This document shows, in pieces, positions 60,883 to 64,000 of a DNA stretch of 64,000 nt. Under the pieces are notes generated by a model that saw nothing but the letters and a program-made list of their open reading frames with translations, had not been told where the DNA came from and did not search any database. The first letter of the stretch is position 1; every line of letters starts with the position of its first letter. The stretch spans positions 434,001-498,000 of the forward strand of contig MU858056.1 in assembly GCA_033297075.1 (NCBI GenBank), given 5' to 3'. Origin of the DNA: Rhypophila decipiens. Its lineage: Eukaryota; Ascomycota; Sordariomycetes; Sordariales; Naviculisporaceae. The translations under genes and the position numbers were made by a program.

Positions 60883-61993
60883 GATTGTATTGGGCCTTGA
60901 AGTTGCTAAAGTCAAAAAGTGCTTGTTGGTTTGTGAAGTCGAAAGATGCTTCTGCTCTTTGAGGGGAAAGGTGCTTGCTTGGTGCGAGTGCTTGCGAATG
61001 TCGTTCAACAATTAGGTGGGAGTATCCGTAGGTAGGCAGATTTTATAGAATATCGATTAACTCGGAGAAAGATGCGAAAAGGCGGGCAGTGGTGGCGGGG
61101 TCAGAGTTTCCCATCTGAAGGTGGGGTCGGTACCACCGCAGGCTTACAAGTTTACGGATATGTCTTAGCAACGAACCTGGAAAGCGTAAAATAAGCTTCC
61201 AATACCGTATACCATGAATTTCAGCTACAGATCTGTGTGTGTATGATGTCCACCAAATCCAGAACCATTGATGCGATTCTACGGGGATTTCGCACACAGT
61301 CACAAGTTTCCACAAGTATAAGAAAGTGGCTGGGAAGGTTGTCGTTACGCCGATGACTCAGTATGAAAAATATCAGCAGTTTGCCTCATGAGTCAACCAT
61401 GAAATCGTACTTGAGCTGGCCTGTGGTAAAATCATAGCCTTATTAGTCAGCGGGTGTCTTTGCCCGTTACAGACCCCCAGGAAATCATTATGAATCATCG
61501 CCCGATTGGGAAGCAAGTCACCTCACTCACAAGGGCAGGGCAAAATGGGCTGTATCTTCAATTGCACATGGTAAATAGGTCCCAATTTAAGTATTCAGGG
61601 GCATCGACGGCCATAATTGACCAGTCGACGAAATCTATTGATCCCGCTAGCAACATGTCTGCTCAAATATGCTCAATGCTGCTCCTGCCCTTATCTCGAA
61701 CGTACGAGTGTACATGTCTGGGCCACAATTTGATGGGAGTGGAGGGTTGAAAGAACCCCCATACAACGTAATATATCCAGGTGACTATACAATTACAACC
61801 AACGCCATGAGCCGTTCCATACAGTAACCCAGGGGAAAGAAAAATATCAACACCAGGTGCCCGAGCGCCAAAAGGTGTTGTTCCTCACCATCTTATATGT
61901 AAATAACGCCGTCCATGATCTAACTCCCGCACACAAACCTAACATAACTCTTATTTCCTGGTTTCCACCGCCCGAATAGTCGAGCGCCTCATC
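60883..61993. other. Intergenic (1.1 kb)
   Basis: Promoter of TIF6 and 3' region of the last gene. TATCCGTA copies at 61023 and 61153. No gene seen. Confidence 0.6.
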
Positions 61994-64000
61994 TCACCGC
62001 AGATCAAGCGAGGGAACCAACCTCGGACCTGCAAAGCCCTTGGCGATGACGCCCTGAATGTCGATATTCTTGGTTGAATCGTGACGTGGACTCCACATCT
62101 TCAACAGTATAAACCGCCCACTCACGGGTGGGTCGAATCGAATCGTGCACTTGTTCTTGTTCTTTTCGATATAGAACCGAGCAAGCGGCGCCATCAGCTC
62201 GCCGCCCACCGCCCGTACAGCTTCTTGGGTCGCGATCTGAGAGGCTTCCTGGGCCTCTTCCAGCGTCATACCCGAGCCAGGCTCGCCGCGTGCTTGCGAG
62301 TACCCGCTGATTTCGTCGAACGTGAGCCAGTCCGAGACAGACGGGCCCCGGGTATCGCCGCCATCGTCACTGCTTTCGCTCTCGAAAGGGAGAGCGCCAA
62401 TTCTATTGGGAGTTCTTCTCCGAGATCGCTCGTAAATTTGGGCGAGGCCCGACTGGCCCGTGTCTCCATCACTATCGTCGTCAGTGCATTCGGTGGTGAC
62501 ATGGAAAGGGGGCGGCGAGATGCTGAACTCTGGCGGCACTTGTGCAGCCCGGGGCACGTCCTCTTCTTCCATGCGACGGTGGTGCATCCGGTGCCTGCCG
62601 TCGGGTTCGTGGCGGATGGACAATATCCCTTGGGTGACGGGCATAGAACGGACGTATGGTATCTGATACTGCGCAGTACGTGTTAAAAGCTCGTCCTGGT
62701 TCATGGATATGAAGACCATTCCCTCGCGGACACTATGACACTGCGTAAGCCACCAAACCCAGTCTGTGGGGGACGGGCCATACATACGGCGATGAATAAT
62801 CCGAACCCGGAGCCTTGATTACCAGTTCCTTGAGACTAAACACAGTAGCACCTTGGTGTCGCAATACAATGTTACACCGATTCCCTTTGGTGCAATATAC
62901 CGTTGCGTCGTTTTTCAAGATGTTTTCGGCGGCATAAGACAGCTCGTCTGAGTAGAGACCGCCGTCGCAGCTTACGATTTCCATCTTGAGTTGACCTGGT
63001 TCCACTTGGCCATACTTGCCATACCGGAAGCCCTTGAAGCTCGGGAGAACTCTGTCGGAATCAAGTTTCCGGCGCTTTACCCGACGAGTTTCCTCGGCCT
63101 GATCCTGAGTTTGTACCGACGTCGGCATGCGGGACTGAGTCGTGATGGGGTTGTTGGTGATATCTAGCAAAGCCTGTAGATGGGAATTGGCCGTCTCAAG
63201 ATTCCTGTCGATGTCTTCGAGATTGGAGGGCAAGCCTTCCTGCCCTATCCTTGCCCGCCTGTACTCGAGAAGAGCTGCCCTGCGACCGTCCGCGGAGCGA
63301 TCGCCGGACCGGGCGCTGGGCCGGTAGCGGCTGGCCCTGCTGGCCTGTCCTCCCCCTCCCGATGACGCCATGTTGGCTCGGGCTCTCGACCCAACAAGAG
63401 AGCGTAGAGGAGGTAAAGATGGCGGTGGACCAACGTTATTGAGCTCGGCAGCCCTCCTGGCTCTCTGCAGGACTTCGTCTACACGCTCGAGTGGATCTCG
63501 AGAGGCGTTGGCAGGTTGGGGGTCCCGATTGAATCTCCGTCGAAGCTCCCGATCGGAGCCCGAGGACATGCTGTTGTTCTCCAAGGCAGCCTGGGAGGCG
63601 TTGATACCCCGGCGGACCCGATCGACGTTGCGGTGGAATCTTTCTATTGCCCGGATTAACTCTCCAGAAGGGCTGATATTGGCAGTTGGTGGTCGGTCAT
63701 CGAGGATCGATCGGACAAGGAGGTCGGCGCTGCGATAGCGAGTTGGGTCCTGATCCTGCGCAGGCGGTTGAGGTCGATTATTCGACTGATGGCCACAAAA
63801 AAAGGTTCGGGAGGAATTTAGCAAATCAGATACCTCAAAGAAGGAAATCCAGTGACCAGACGAGGTCATGCACACCAGCAACTGTGAGGGTGCATGATAG
63901 GATGATAGAGCGGGGGCATGTCGTGGGGACGAGCCACCACGTCGATAAGTCATTGCGAGTTTTGGTGGGGACCGACTCACCATGAAGCGACAAAGACGAA
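61994..64000 (-). CDS. Conserved fungal protein of unknown function, C-terminal part
   Basis: Exons visible: 63981..>64000, 63834..63881, 62788..63785 and 61994..62732; the 5' end lies beyond the window. Introns have donors gtgagt, gtatct and gtatgt, with a tgctaaat branch in the 48-nt one; the joined SDYSSPVREGMVFISM supports the last join. The two upstream introns (99 and 48 nt) are in frame and stop-free, so an apparent start at 63983 is really the last codon of an upstream exon. After a disordered Arg/Ser-rich stretch comes an ordered region: FKGFRYGKYGQVEPGQLKME, IVSCDGGLYSDEL, VYCTKGNRCNIVLRHQG, FSLKELVIKAPGSDY. The C-terminus has CTIRFDPPVSGRFILLKMW and GPRLVPSLDLR, suggesting a beta-sandwich. 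I recall these motifs from fungal proteins but cannot name a function. Confidence 0.75.

Noticed and set aside
63981..63983. ATG at 63983 as start of the last gene
   Set aside because: It is immediately followed by a gtgagt donor, and the downstream frame contains two good introns; it fits better as the end of an upstream exon.

Overview
The window is nuclear DNA of a filamentous ascomycete (Pezizomycotina). The evidence is 19 eukaryotic protein-coding genes, most with short GT...AG introns of about 48-300 nt carrying CTAAC-type branch points 10-35 nt before the acceptor, together with multi-kilobase intergenic spaces, low-complexity proteins and genes typical of fungi (SET2, CBF1, PKA catalytic subunit, MSG5-like phosphatase, CorA-like membrane protein). 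A eurotiomycete is my best guess at the class, but this is inference only. I see no rRNA, convincing tRNA, transposon, CRISPR array or biosynthetic cluster.

Layout. 1-1308 (+): 3' part of a HUT1-type ER nucleotide-sugar/nucleotide transporter. 2931-5441 (-): large MSG5-like dual-specificity phosphatase. 5.4-12.1 kb: long gene-free span rich in a recurring TATCCGTA motif. 12153-15543 (+): disordered conserved protein. 17064-18316 (+): tRNA 2'-phosphotransferase. 18791-20730 (-): CorA-like two-TM protein. 22338-24301 (-): PKA catalytic subunit. 27041-28216 (-) and 28783-29111 (+): a divergent pair, L-type lectin cargo receptor and TIM13. 29575-30945 (-): NSRP1-like splicing protein. 32664-33950 (-): AT-hook protein. 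38265-41221 (+): SET2. 42404-43993 (-): GABA transaminase. 46127-47109 (-): CBF1-like bHLH factor. 49836-51201 (+): FYV10/GID9. 52769-54570 (-): POP2/CAF1 deadenylase. 55143-55606 (+): complex I NDUFB3/B12 subunit. 56606-58273 (-): coiled-coil protein. 59991-60882 (-): eIF6/TIF6. 61994-64000 (-): C-terminal part of a conserved fungal protein that runs off the end.

The genes are ordinary housekeeping and signalling functions: protein trafficking, mitochondrial import and respiration, chromatin, mRNA decay, ribosome biogenesis, ubiquitin-dependent catabolite degradation and kinase signalling. They do not form one pathway. Their exon structures were worked out here from splice motifs, reading phase and family conservation, and several differ from what a plain ORF scan gives (non-ATG starts, readable introns, micro-exons).

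I did not find a clear new biological system. The most notable non-genic signals are the intergenic TATCCGTA motif (at least 13 exact copies, 8 of them in one 4.5 kb stretch, two embedded in hairpins), a 22-bp minisatellite near 52.2 kb, an AT-rich segment near 1.9-2.3 kb, and a cluster of ACGTG sites upstream of the CBF1-like gene.
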